From: Streptomyces pyxinicus
GTDB lineage: Bacteria; Actinomycetota; Actinomycetes; Streptomycetales; Streptomycetaceae
Assembly: GCF_024753135.1 (NCBI RefSeq)
Contig: NZ_JANUGP010000008.1
Location: 228,068-292,067, forward strand
DNA: 64,000 bases
Direction: 5' to 3'
The translations under genes were made by a program, and so were the position numbers. The first letter of the stretch is position 1; each line of letters starts with the position of its first letter. Below, piece by piece: positions 34,218-42,752 of the stretch. Below the pieces are notes generated by a model. It was not told where the DNA came from. It ran no database searches and saw only the letters and a list, made by a program, of their open reading frames with translations.

Positions 34218-35402
34218 ATGGCCGACATCACCCGGCGCCTCGGCCGGCGCCATCTGCGCGGCGCGCCGAGCGCACACATCCGGCACCACAATGCCGGACG
34301 CCTGGTCCACGACGGACCGGGGCTCAGCTTCTGGTTCCGCCCGCTGACGGCCGCGCTCTCCGAGATACCGGTGGACGACCGCGAGCTGGCCATGACCTTC
34401 CACGCCCGGACGGCCGACTTCCAGGACGTGACCGCGCAGGCGACGGTGACCTACCGCATCGCCGACCCGGCGCTCGCCGCCGCCCGCCTGGACTTCTCCA
34501 TCGACCCGGACACCGGCGTCTGGCGCGGCACCCCGCTGGAGCAGCTCGGCACGCTGCTCACCGAGACGGCCCAGCAGCACGCCCTGGACGTCCTCGCCCG
34601 CACTCCGCTGTCGGCCGCGCTGGTGGACGGGGTGGCGGCGGTGCGCGAGCGGGTGGCGGCGGGGCTGGTAGCCGAGCCACGGCTGCCGGCCACCGGCATC
34701 GAGGTGGTGGCGGTGCGCGTGATGGCGCTGCGGCCGGAACCGGAGGTGGAGCGGGCGCTGCGCACGCCGGCCCGCGAGCAGATCCAGCAGGACGCCGACC
34801 GCGCCACCTACGAACGCCGGGCCGTGGCGGTGGAGCGGGAGCGCGCGATCGCGGAGAACGAGCTGGCCAGCAAGATCGAGCTGGCCCGGCGCGAGGAGCG
34901 GCTGGTCGAGCAGCGCGGCACCAACGCGCGCCGGGAGGCCGAGGAGCAGGCGGCGGCGGACGCGGTGCGCGCCGAGGCCGAGGCCGCCCGGTCGGTACGG
35001 CAGGCGGAGGCGGAGGCGACGCGTTCGGTGCGGCTGGCCGAGGCGGAGGCGGCCCGCTCGGTGAAGCTCGCGGAGGCGGAGGCCGCGCGGACGGCCGCCC
35101 TCACCGAGGCCGAGGTGGCGCGGGCCGGCAAGCTCGCCGAGGCGGACGCGGCCCGCTCGGTGCGGCTGGCCCGCGCGGAGGCCGAGGGCGCGCGCGAGGT
35201 CGGCGCGGCCGAGGCCGAGGCGCGGGCGGGCTGGCTGCGGGTGCACGCGGAGGCCGGTGTGGACGGTACGGCGACCCTGCGGGCGCTCACCGCGGCCCGG
35301 CTGGCGGAGAACCTGCCCCGGATCGACAGCGTGACCGTCTCCCCGGACATCCTGACCGGCCTGCTGGCCCGGCTGGGCGGTACGTCCGAGGACGCGGGGT
35401 GA
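34218..35402 (+). CDS. SPFH/Band-7 domain protein with hendecad coiled-coil
   Basis: 394 residues. A Band-7-like domain covers about residues 20-200 (ELAMTFHARTADFQDVTAQA, VTYRIADP, GIEVVAVRVMALRPEPEVE). It runs into a helix with QQDADRATYERRAVAVERERAIAENE, then eight 11-residue repeats of AEAEAARSVRL type (about residues 252-339), then a globular end. There is no N-terminal TM or signal, unlike most flotillins, so it is probably cytosolic or peripheral. GGAGGGG precedes ATG 34218. The stop overlaps the next gene's GTG (GTGA), so the two act together. Confidence 0.83.
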   Translation: MADITRRLGRRHLRGAPSAHIRHHNAGRLVHDGPGLSFWFRPLTAALSEIPVDDRELAMTFHARTADFQDVTAQATVTYRIADPALAAARLDFSIDPDTGVWRGTPLEQLGTLLTETAQQHALDVLARTPLSAALVDGVAAVRERVAAGLVAEPRLPATGIEVVAVRVMALRPEPEVERALRTPAREQIQQDADRATYERRAVAVERERAIAENELASKIELARREERLVEQRGTNARREAEEQAAADAVRAEAEAARSVRQAEAEATRSVRLAEAEAARSVKLAEAEAARTAALTEAEVARAGKLAEADAARSVRLARAEAEGAREVGAAEAEARAGWLRVHAEAGVDGTATLRALTAARLAENLPRIDSVTVSPDILTGLLARLGGTSEDAG

Positions 35403-36289
35403 GCCTCGCCCCGCGGGCCGTGCTGGTCCACCGCACCACGGAGTACGAGGAGTTGGTGGCCCGGCACGGCACGCACGGCCAGGCCGCCTTCTTCCTCGCC
35501 TCGCGCGGCCGGGACATCGAGGAGGTCGCCGAACGCCACCGCCGGACCCGCCGGGCCCTGGCCGAGGTGACCGCCGCGGTCCCGCTGACCTGGCGTCAGG
35601 CCCAGGTCGAGCGCGCCGACCTGGACCGGTTCCTGTTCGCCCCCGAGGACGTGGTCGTGGTCGTCGGCCAGGACGGCCTGGTCGCCAACGTGGCCAAGTA
35701 CCTCACCGGCCAGCCGGTCCTCGGCATCGACGCCGAGCCCGGCCGCAACGCCGGGGTGCTGGTCCGGCACCGCCCCGCCGACGCGGCGAAGCTGCTGCCG
35801 GCCCGGGGCACGGTCTGCGACGAGCTGACCATGGTGGAGGCGGTGGCCGACGACACCCAGCGGCTGGTGGCCCTCAACGAGATCTACCTGGGCACGCCCG
35901 GCCACCAGACCGCCCGGTACCGCCTGGGCCTCGACGGCGACGGGGGTGCCGTCGAGGCCCAGGCCTCCTCCGGGGTGCTGGTCGGCACCGGCACCGGGGC
36001 GACCGGCTGGCTCCGCTCCGTCTGGCAGGACCGCGGCGCCCGTACGGCGCTCCCCTCCCCCACCGACGACCGCCTGGTGTGGTTCGTCCGCGAGGCCTGG
36101 CCCTCCCCGGCCACCGGCACCAGCCTGGTGGCCGGCGAGCTGGCGGCGACGGCGGCCCTGACCCTCACCGTGGAGTCGGACCACCTCATCGCCTTCGGCG
36201 ACGGCATCGAGACGGACGCCCTGCACCTGACGTGGGGGCAGCGGGTAAGGGTGGGGGTGTGCGGGGAGCGGCTGCGGCTGGTCGGGTAG
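35399..36289 (+). CDS. NAD-kinase-like protein coupled to SPFH
   Basis: 296 residues. Fold landmarks of ATP-NAD kinases are present but diverged: VVVVVGQDGLV (residues 85-95) replaces the invariant GGDGT, LGIDAEPGRNAG stands where LGIN-x-G is usual, NEIYLG (160-165) matches NE/D-x-x-x, and GTGTGATGW (196-204) matches TPTGSTAY. Loss of the second Gly and the Thr of GGDGT makes ordinary NAD phosphorylation doubtful; another nucleotide or lipid substrate is possible. No membrane segment. GTG 35399 is set by the 4-nt overlap. Confidence 0.72.
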   Translation: MSLAPRAVLVHRTTEYEELVARHGTHGQAAFFLASRGRDIEEVAERHRRTRRALAEVTAAVPLTWRQAQVERADLDRFLFAPEDVVVVVGQDGLVANVAKYLTGQPVLGIDAEPGRNAGVLVRHRPADAAKLLPARGTVCDELTMVEAVADDTQRLVALNEIYLGTPGHQTARYRLGLDGDGGAVEAQASSGVLVGTGTGATGWLRSVWQDRGARTALPSPTDDRLVWFVREAWPSPATGTSLVAGELAATAALTLTVESDHLIAFGDGIETDALHLTWGQRVRVGVCGERLRLVG

Positions 36290-36295
36290 GGGTGC

Positions 36296-36328
36296 GCGAA
36301 GCGCCCCGGCGGTACCGGGGCGCTTCGC
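36296..36328. terminator. Bidirectional terminator between NAD-kinase-like gene and pnkp
   Basis: A perfect 14-bp stem, GCGAAGCGCCCCGG (36296-36309) with CCGGGGCGCTTCGC (36315-36328), and a 5-nt loop, between convergent stops at 36289 and 36336. Confidence 0.8.
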
Positions 36329-36335
36329 AGGTCGC

Positions 36336-38876
36336 CTACAGGCGCGGGTCCACCGGCTCCGACTCCAGGGCCAGCACCCCGAACACCGCCTCGTGGACGC
36401 GCCACAGGGGCTCGCCGTCCGCGAGCCGGTCCAGGGCCTCCAGGCCGAGGGCGTACTCGCGCAGGGCGAGGGACCGCTTGTGGTTGAGGAACCGCTGCCG
36501 CAGCCGGGCGAGGGTGTCCGGGCGGGTGTACTCGGGACCGTAGATGATCCGCAGGTACTCGCGGCCCCGGCACTTGACGCCGGGCTGCGCCAGCCGGCCG
36601 TCCGGGCGCCGGACCAGTGCGCCGAGGGGCTTGACGACCATGCCCTCGCCGCCCCGGCCGGTCATCTCCAGCCACCAGTCGACGCCCGCCCGTACCGACT
36701 CCGGGTCGCCGGTGTCGACGTACAGCCGCCGGGTGGTCTGGAGCAGCCCTGTGGGGTCGTGCTCCACCAGCCGGTCGAGCAGGGCCAGTTGCTCGTCGTG
36801 CGGCAGCGCGGCGAGGCTCCGGCCCTGGGCGGCGAGGATCTGGAAGGGCGCCAGGCGGACGCCCGCCAGGCCGTCGGTGGTCCAGCAGTAACGGCGGTAG
36901 GCGGCGGTGAACGCGCCCGCGTCGGCGGCGCGCTCGCGCTGCCGGTCCAGCAGGTCCGTCACGTCGGTGCCGCGCGCGGCGGCGGCCTCCAAGGCGGCCA
37001 GCGCGCCCGGGAACACCGCGCCGGAGGCGGCGCCGACGGCCGCGTACTGGCTGCGCAGCAGACCCGAGGCCTTCAGCGACCACGGCATCAGCTCGGCGTC
37101 CAGCAGCAGCCAGTCCGTGTCCAGTTCCTCCCACAGCCCGGCGTCCGTGACCGCCGCGCGCAGCCGGCCGAGGATCTCCTCGGTGACCGAGGCGTCGTCG
37201 AAGAACGGCCGCCCGGTACGGGTGTACAGCGCGCCGGTCGGGCCGGTCACGCCGAACCGCTTCTCCGCCGCCCCCGCGTCCCGGCACACCAGCGCCACGG
37301 CCCGCGAGCCCATGTGCTTCTCCTCGCACACGACCCGCTCGACCCCGTCCTCCGCGTACTGCGCGAACGCCTCGCGCGGGTGCTCCAGATAGCCCTCCTC
37401 GCGGGAGGTGGCCGTCGGTGCCATGGTCGGCGGCAGGTACGGCAGCAGGCGCGGGTCGACGGCGAAACGGCTCATGACCTCCAGGGCCGCCGCCGCGTTC
37501 TCCTCGCGTACGGCCACCCGCCCGGCGTGCCGGGTCTCCACCGTCCGGCGGCCGTGCACGTCGGACAGGGCCAGCGGCCGGCCGTCCTGTCCACCGGGCG
37601 CCTCGGTGCGCAGCGGCCTGGCCGGCTCGTACCAGACCCGCTCGGCCGGTACGTCGACCAGCTCGCGCTCCGGCCAGCGCAGCGCGGTCAGCTTGCCGCC
37701 GAAGACGGCACCGGTGTCCAGGCAGATGGTGTTGTTCAGCCAGGTCGCCTCGGGCACGGGGGTGTGGCCGTACACCACGGCCGCCCGGCCCCGGTAGTCC
37801 TCGGCCCACGGGTAGCGCACCGGCAGCCCGAACTCGTCGGTCTCGCCGGTGGTGTCGCCGTACAGCGCGTGCGAGCGGACCCGGCCGGAGGTGCGGCCGT
37901 GGTACTTCTCGGGCAGGCCGGCGTGGCAGACCACCAGTCGGCCGCCGTCGAGGACGTAGTGGCTGACGAGTCCGTCCAGGAACGCCCGCACCCGGTCCTT
38001 GAACTCCTCGCTCTCGCCCTCCATCTGCGCGATGGTCTCGGCGAGCCCGTGGGTGTGCTGGACCTTGCGGCCCTTGAGGTGGCGGCCGTACTTGTTCTCG
38101 TGGTTGCCGGGCACGCACAGCGCGCCACCCGCCTCCACCATCGCCATCACCCGGCGCAGCACGCCCGGGGTGTCCGGGCCCCGGTCCACCAGGTCGCCGA
38201 CGAACACGGCGGTGCGGCCCTCGGGGTGCGTGCCGTCGACGTATCCCAACTTGGCGAGCAGCGACTCCAGTTCGGCGGAGCAGCCGTGGATGTCGCCGAT
38301 GATGTCGAACGGGCCGGTGAGATGGGTCAGGTCGTTGAAGCGCTTCTCGGTGACGACGGTGGCGCTCTCGGCCTCCGCCACCCCGCGCAGCACGTGCACC
38401 TTGCGGAAGCCCTCGCGCTCCAGGCTCCGCAGGGAGCGGCGCAGTTCGCGGACGTGCCGCTGGATCACCCGGCGGGGCAGGCCGGCGCGGTCGGCGCGGG
38501 CCGCGTTGCGCTCGGCGCACACCTCCTCGGGCACGTCGAGCACGATGGCGATGGGCAGCACGTCGTACTTCCACGCCAGCTCGACCAGTTGGCGCCGGCT
38601 GTCCTGCTGCACGCTGGTGGCGTCCACGACGGTACGGCGGCCGGCGGCCAGGCGTTTGCCCGCGATGTAGTGCAGGACGTCGAAGGCGTCGCCGGAGGCG
38701 CTCTGGTCGTTCTCGTCGTCGGCGACCAGGCCCCGGCAGAAGTCGGAGGAGATCACCTCGGTGGGCTTGAAGTGCCTGCGGGCGAAGGTCGACTTGCCGG
38801 AGCCGGAGGCGCCGACGAGGACGACCAGGGAGAGGTCGGTGACGGGGAGGGCCCGTCCCGTACGGGTCTCGGTCAT
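36336..38876 (-). CDS. pnkp: Polynucleotide kinase-phosphatase (bacterial Pnkp, RNA repair)
   Basis: 846 residues in three modules. N-terminal 5'-OH kinase with P-loop GASGSGKST (22-30). Central 2',3'-phosphatase of the binuclear metallophosphoesterase type with GDIHG (194-198), GDLVDRG (227-233) and GNHE (257-260). C-terminal ligase/adenylyltransferase with nucleophile Lys520 in EEKHMGSR and the RGGEGMVVK motif. Length and order match bacterial Pnkp, which mends broken RNA (for example ribotoxin-cut tRNA) with Hen1. ATG overlaps the hen1 stop (ATGA). Confidence 0.95.
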   Translation of the reverse strand: MTETRTGRALPVTDLSLVVLVGASGSGKSTFARRHFKPTEVISSDFCRGLVADDENDQSASGDAFDVLHYIAGKRLAAGRRTVVDATSVQQDSRRQLVELAWKYDVLPIAIVLDVPEEVCAERNAARADRAGLPRRVIQRHVRELRRSLRSLEREGFRKVHVLRGVAEAESATVVTEKRFNDLTHLTGPFDIIGDIHGCSAELESLLAKLGYVDGTHPEGRTAVFVGDLVDRGPDTPGVLRRVMAMVEAGGALCVPGNHENKYGRHLKGRKVQHTHGLAETIAQMEGESEEFKDRVRAFLDGLVSHYVLDGGRLVVCHAGLPEKYHGRTSGRVRSHALYGDTTGETDEFGLPVRYPWAEDYRGRAAVVYGHTPVPEATWLNNTICLDTGAVFGGKLTALRWPERELVDVPAERVWYEPARPLRTEAPGGQDGRPLALSDVHGRRTVETRHAGRVAVREENAAAALEVMSRFAVDPRLLPYLPPTMAPTATSREEGYLEHPREAFAQYAEDGVERVVCEEKHMGSRAVALVCRDAGAAEKRFGVTGPTGALYTRTGRPFFDDASVTEEILGRLRAAVTDAGLWEELDTDWLLLDAELMPWSLKASGLLRSQYAAVGAASGAVFPGALAALEAAAARGTDVTDLLDRQRERAADAGAFTAAYRRYCWTTDGLAGVRLAPFQILAAQGRSLAALPHDEQLALLDRLVEHDPTGLLQTTRRLYVDTGDPESVRAGVDWWLEMTGRGGEGMVVKPLGALVRRPDGRLAQPGVKCRGREYLRIIYGPEYTRPDTLARLRQRFLNHKRSLALREYALGLEALDRLADGEPLWRVHEAVFGVLALESEPVDPRL

Positions 38877-40354
38877 GCCGCCTTCGCCTCCTTCTCGGTG
38901 TCGTGCTCGCGGGTGTCGCCGAGGTGGAACTCGGCCAGCTGGGTGGGCGGGCCCACCTCGGGGTCGTCGGGGCCGACGGGCCGGAACCCGACGGTGTAGC
39001 CGTGCCGTTCGGCCACGGCCGTCGCCCAGGCGCGGAACTCCTCGCGGGTCCACTCGAAGCGGTGGTCGCCGTGCCGGACGTGTCCGGCGGGCAGCGTCTC
39101 CCAGCGCACGTTGTACTCGACGTTCGGGGTGGTCACGAGGACCGTGCGCGGGCGGGCGTGCCCGAACACGGCGTACTCCAGGGCGGGCAGCCGGGGCAGG
39201 TCGAGGTGCTCGATGACCTCGCTGAGCACGGCGGCGTCGTAGCCCCCCAGCCGGGTGTCGGTGTAGGCGAGGGAGCCCTGGAGGAGCCGGACGCGGGAGG
39301 CCTGCCGCTCGCCCATGCGGTCCAGCTTCAGCCGCCGGGAGGCGATGGTGAGGGCCCGCACCGACACGTCGACGCCGACGATCTCGGTGAACCGGGCGTC
39401 CTTGAGCAGCGCCTGCACCAACTGGCCCTGGCCGCAGCCGAGGTCGAGGACGCGCGCGGCACCGCACTCGCGCAGCGCGGCGAGGATGGCGTCCCGGCGC
39501 CGGACGGCGAGCGGGGTCGGCTTCTCCTCGTCCTCCGTCTCCTGTGCCACGGCGTTGTCGATCCGCTCGACCTCGCTGTCGTCGGCCTCGGCGAGCCGCA
39601 CCAGTTCCAGACGCTCCATCGCCTGCCGGGTCAGCGACCAGCGGCGGGACAGGTAGCGGTTGGTGATCAGCTTCAGCTCCGGGTGGCCGGACAGCCAGCC
39701 CTCGCCGGCCCGGAGCAGCTTGTCGACCTCGTCGGAGGCGACCCAGTAGTGCTTGGCGTCGTCCAGCACCGGCAGCAGCACGTACAGGTGGCGCAGCGCC
39801 TCGGCGAGGGTCAGCGTCTGCGACTCCAGGACGAGGCGGACGTACCGCGAGTCGCCCCACTCGGGGAACTCGGTGTCGAGCGGCACCGGGTCCACGCTCG
39901 CGTCCCAGCCGAGCGGCGCGAACAGGCGCCGTACCAGCTCGGCGCCGCCGCGGGCGGGCAGGGCCGGGATCTCGATGCGCAGCGGCAGCGGGGCGGCGGC
40001 CCGCTCCGGACGGGCGTCGCACACACCGCGCAGGGCGCTGGAGAACACGGCGCTGAGCGCGACCGCGACCAGCGAGGAGGCGGCGTAGGGGCGGTCGTTG
40101 ACGTACTGCGCGAGGGCCGCGTCCGGGGCGCCGCCGCGGCCCTTGCCCTTGCCGCGCCGGACCAGCGCGACCGGATCGACCTCCAGCAGCAGCGCGGCCG
40201 TGCAGCGTTCGTCCGCCGCCTCTGGGTAAAACACGTGGGCCGTGCCGTGGGAGGTGGAGAACCGCTGTGCCTTCCCGGGGTGCTTGTGCAGCAGGTACCC
40301 GAGGTCGGTGGCCGGATGGGCGGCGTCGCCGCGCGTGGAGATCGTCAGGAACAC
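38873..40354 (-). CDS. hen1: 3'-terminal RNA ribose 2'-O-methyltransferase Hen1
   Basis: 493 residues. The N-terminal half (about 1-250) is the bacterial Hen1 domain that, in known systems, activates the Pnkp ligase. The C-terminal half is a SAM methyltransferase with motif I DLGCGQGQ (about residue 300), then EVIEHLDLPRL carrying the metal-binding Glu-Glu-His of HEN1 enzymes, and TTPNVEYN. It methylates the 2'-OH at the break before ligation so that repaired RNA resists re-cleavage. GTG 40354 is the first codon consistent with family N termini (MFLTISTRGDAAHPATDLGY). Confidence 0.95.
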   Translation of the reverse strand: MFLTISTRGDAAHPATDLGYLLHKHPGKAQRFSTSHGTAHVFYPEAADERCTAALLLEVDPVALVRRGKGKGRGGAPDAALAQYVNDRPYAASSLVAVALSAVFSSALRGVCDARPERAAAPLPLRIEIPALPARGGAELVRRLFAPLGWDASVDPVPLDTEFPEWGDSRYVRLVLESQTLTLAEALRHLYVLLPVLDDAKHYWVASDEVDKLLRAGEGWLSGHPELKLITNRYLSRRWSLTRQAMERLELVRLAEADDSEVERIDNAVAQETEDEEKPTPLAVRRRDAILAALRECGAARVLDLGCGQGQLVQALLKDARFTEIVGVDVSVRALTIASRRLKLDRMGERQASRVRLLQGSLAYTDTRLGGYDAAVLSEVIEHLDLPRLPALEYAVFGHARPRTVLVTTPNVEYNVRWETLPAGHVRHGDHRFEWTREEFRAWATAVAERHGYTVGFRPVGPDDPEVGPPTQLAEFHLGDTREHDTEKEAKAA

Positions 40355-40409
40355 GTGTCCGAGTGTTCCTGGCGTACGGCGCGTTGACCACAGGTTTTCC
40401 GCGCGGTGA

Positions 40410-40440
40410 GCCCCCGCCCGCCGGTCGGGAGGGCGGGGGC
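40410..40440 (-). terminator. Hairpin terminator of the F420-type oxidoreductase gene
   Basis: GCCCCCGCCC (40410-40419) pairs with GGGCGGGGGC (40431-40440) across an 11-nt loop, 11 nt after the stop at 40451. Confidence 0.7.
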
Positions 40441-40450
40441 GGCGCTCGGG

Positions 40451-41374
40451 CTACGACAGCTGGGACTGGACCTGGGAGGAGATCAGCTCCAGGTGGTCCA
40501 GGTCGTCGAGGTCGAGCATCTGGAGGTAGATCCGCTGGGCGCCGATCTCGGCGTACCGGCCGATCTTGTCGACGACCTCGGCCGGCGAACCCGCCAGGCC
40601 GTTGGCCTTCAGCTCGTCCACCTCGCGGCCGATCACCGCGGCCCGCCGGGCCACCTCCTGGTCGTCCCTGCCGACACAGGCCACGAGCGCGTTGGAGTAC
40701 GTCAGCGCGTCCGCGCCCCGGCCGGCCGCCTCCGCCGCCGCGCGCACCCGGCCGAACTGCCGCTCGCTGTCCTCGACCGAGGCGAACGGGATGTTGAACT
40801 CGTCCGCGTACTGGGCGGCGAGCCGCGGGGTACGGGTGGCGCCGTGGCCGCCGATGAGCACCGGCACCTTCCGCTGGGCCGGCTTGGGCAGCGCGGGCGA
40901 CTCGGTGAGGTCGTAGAACGTGCCGTGGAAGTCGAAGGTCTTGCCGACCTCGGTGGCCCACAGCCCGGTGACGATCGCGAGCTGCTCCTCCAGCCGCGCG
41001 AACTTCTCCTTCGGGAACGGGATGCCGTACGCCTTGTGCTCCTCCTCGAACCAGCCCGCGCCGAGGCCCAGTTCGACGCGTCCGCCGGACATCTGGTCGA
41101 CCTGGGCGACCTGGATGGCGAGCACGCCGGGCAGCCGGAAGGTGCCGGCCGTCATCAGGGTGCCGAGGCGGATGCGCTTGGTCTCGCGGGCCAGGCCGGC
41201 CAGGGTGATCCAGGCGTCGGTGGGGCCGGGGAGGCCGTCCCCGCCGCCCATGCGGACGTAGTGATCACTGCGGAAGAAGGCGTCGAAGCCCAGGTCCTCG
41301 GTGGCCTTGGCCACGGTGAGCAAGGTGTCGTACGTGGCCCCCTGCTGGGGCTCGGTGAAGATGCGAAGGTCCAT
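40451..41374 (-). CDS. LLM-class (luciferase-like) F420-dependent oxidoreductase
   Basis: A 307-residue TIM-barrel flavin/F420 enzyme. Features: N-terminal MDLRIFTEPQQGATY, SDHYVRMG, GTLMTAGTFRLPGVLA, the LGLGAGWFEEEHKAYGIPFP signature and VPVLIGGHGATRTPRLAAQYADEFN. In actinobacteria these usually use F420 rather than FMN (family knowledge). I placed the start at ATG 41374, dropping an 18-residue upstream extension without homology. Substrate unknown; monocistronic. Confidence 0.88.
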   Translation of the reverse strand: MDLRIFTEPQQGATYDTLLTVAKATEDLGFDAFFRSDHYVRMGGGDGLPGPTDAWITLAGLARETKRIRLGTLMTAGTFRLPGVLAIQVAQVDQMSGGRVELGLGAGWFEEEHKAYGIPFPKEKFARLEEQLAIVTGLWATEVGKTFDFHGTFYDLTESPALPKPAQRKVPVLIGGHGATRTPRLAAQYADEFNIPFASVEDSERQFGRVRAAAEAAGRGADALTYSNALVACVGRDDQEVARRAAVIGREVDELKANGLAGSPAEVVDKIGRYAEIGAQRIYLQMLDLDDLDHLELISSQVQSQLS

Positions 41375-41738
41375 ACACCCATCCTGCACGCCGACCGCCC
41401 CGGCAACCTCGCCGGGACCGCCCGGCACGGCCGACCACGGTCGGGTGAAAGTCGCCGGGCGGGGTCGGGGCCGGTGACGCGGCCGGATGGTGGCCGGTGG
41501 GCGGTGGGCGGTGGGAGCCGAGGCGTCCGGTCCGGTGCCTGCCTGGCCGGGGGCCCGGAAGGCCGTGCCGCCAGGAGGGTCGGCCGGTTGACGGGGGCCT
41601 CGCTGCCCTGCGGTGACTCCGCCGGGTGGGGGATGGGGTTGCCGGAGTGACGTCCGGGCCGTGGCGTCGGCCGAGCGGACATGCGGGCCGCTCGGGCGGG
41701 TGGGCCGGGTCCGGGCGGGGGCCGACCGGGGCCGGGGC
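41375..41738. other. Intergenic region, no feature recognised
   Basis: 364 bp of GC-rich sequence with a short GGTGGGCGGTGGGCGGTGGG run near 41490-41510. I see no Shine-Dalgarno-backed frame, hairpin terminator or operator. Confidence 0.5.
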
Positions 41739-42227
41739 TCAGACTCCCGTCGGGCTGTTCTCGCTGCCGCTCTCCCGTAAGACCTCCTCCCGGGCCGCCA
41801 GCTTGCGGAGCATCTCCAGGACGCGGTCCCGGGACTCGTCGGCCGCGTCGATGGCCTCCATGCACTGCCAGTACGTCGTCTCGTCGGCCGCTCCGCTCGC
41901 CATGCCGACCAGCGCGATGCCGACCTCCCCGAGCAGGCCGCCGAGGCAGATCAGCGTCTCCCGGGCGTCGTCCAGCTCGGTCAGCTGCGCGGCCCGCAGG
42001 TCGGCGGTGTCGAGTTCGGGCGGGTCGAGCACTCCGCAGCCGCGGCCCGCCAGTTCGGTCAACCCCAGTGCCTCGCCGCGCAGTTCGGGTGGTCCGGAGA
42101 CCGCGAGGCGGCTGCCGATCGCCTGCGCCAGGGCCTGCGCCTGCCACACCTCCGTCATGATCTCGGCCGTCTCGGCACCGCCCGCCAGGGCCCGCCGGCT
42201 CGTGAGGATGAGTCTTACCGCTTCCAT
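41739..42227 (-). CDS. DUF6099-like helical protein with a TTA codon
   Basis: 162 residues, mostly alpha-helical, with no TM. The N terminus MEAVRLILTSRRALA and AWQAQ/VWQAQALAQAIGSRLA, SGPPELRGEA match what I recall as the Streptomyces DUF6099 family, of unknown function. Codon 150 (41780-41778 on this strand) is TTA, so full-length synthesis depends on the bldA tRNA and late growth. A 7+7 palindrome, AGTGAAC-N6-GTTCACT, sits 43 bp upstream of the start. Confidence 0.7.
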   Translation of the reverse strand: MEAVRLILTSRRALAGGAETAEIMTEVWQAQALAQAIGSRLAVSGPPELRGEALGLTELAGRGCGVLDPPELDTADLRAAQLTELDDARETLICLGGLLGEVGIALVGMASGAADETTYWQCMEAIDAADESRDRVLEMLRKLAAREEVLRESGSENSPTGV

Positions 42228-42269
42228 GTGTCGCCCCCGTCCCGTCCGCCGTGGGTGTGCGCACGTGTG

Positions 42270-42289
42270 AGTGAACTCCCTTGTTCACT
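42270..42289. promoter_or_regulatory. Palindrome AGTGAAC-N6-GTTCACT upstream of the DUF6099-like gene
   Basis: Perfect 7-bp arms around TCCCTT, in an unusually AT-rich 168-bp gap that also holds ATTGT-GGACA-ACAAT (42337-42351). Probably operator or promoter DNA; no regulator assigned. Confidence 0.4.
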
Positions 42290-42395
42290 ACCCAGAGTGA
42301 GGGCGCCTGGACCGAAAAGCCAGAGGAAGACGGGAAATTGTGGACAACAATTCGGATTCGACGGTCCCACCAACTACACAGCGTAATAACGGAAT

Positions 42396-42752
42396 TCAAT
42401 GCTCCGGCTGTTCGTCCGTCGTCCGGTCCGGCGCCGGGAAGCGCTGTTCGTTGCGGTCGATCTTCGCGTCCAGGGCGGCCAGCGGGTCGACGCCGAGCGC
42501 GTCGCAGAACTGGAGGAGGTAGGCGAGGACGTCGGCGACCTCGTCCCGCACGCGGTGCGCCGTCCCGGGGTCGTCCATCACCCGGGCGGACTCCTCCGGG
42601 GTCAGCCACTGGAAGATCTCGACCAGTTCGGAGGCCTCCACGCTGAGCGCGGCGACGAGGTTCTTGGGCGTGTGGTACGGCTGCCAGCTCCGCGCGGCGG
42701 CGAACTCGGACAGTCTGCGCCGCAGTCGGGCCAGGTCGAGAGGTTCGGTCAC
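42396..42752 (-). CDS. MazG-like nucleotide pyrophosphohydrolase (iMazG/dCTPase type)
   Basis: 118 residues, one all-alpha NTP-PPase domain. Metal-binding pairs are Glu39/Glu42 (SVEASELVEIFQW) and Glu71/Asp74 (DEVADVLAYLL); TPKNLVAALS is the conserved lead-in. These house-cleaning enzymes cleave non-canonical or excess (d)NTPs to NMP and PPi. GTG 42752 overlaps the stop of the P-loop ATPase gene by 4 nt (GTGA), linking the two. Confidence 0.88.
   Translation of the reverse strand: MTEPLDLARLRRRLSEFAAARSWQPYHTPKNLVAALSVEASELVEIFQWLTPEESARVMDDPGTAHRVRDEVADVLAYLLQFCDALGVDPLAALDAKIDRNEQRFPAPDRTTDEQPEH

Noticed and set aside
42337..42351. ATTGT-N5-ACAAT as a DnaA box or replication origin
   Set aside because: Single short palindrome, no cluster of TTGTCCACA boxes, no dnaA/dnaN context.
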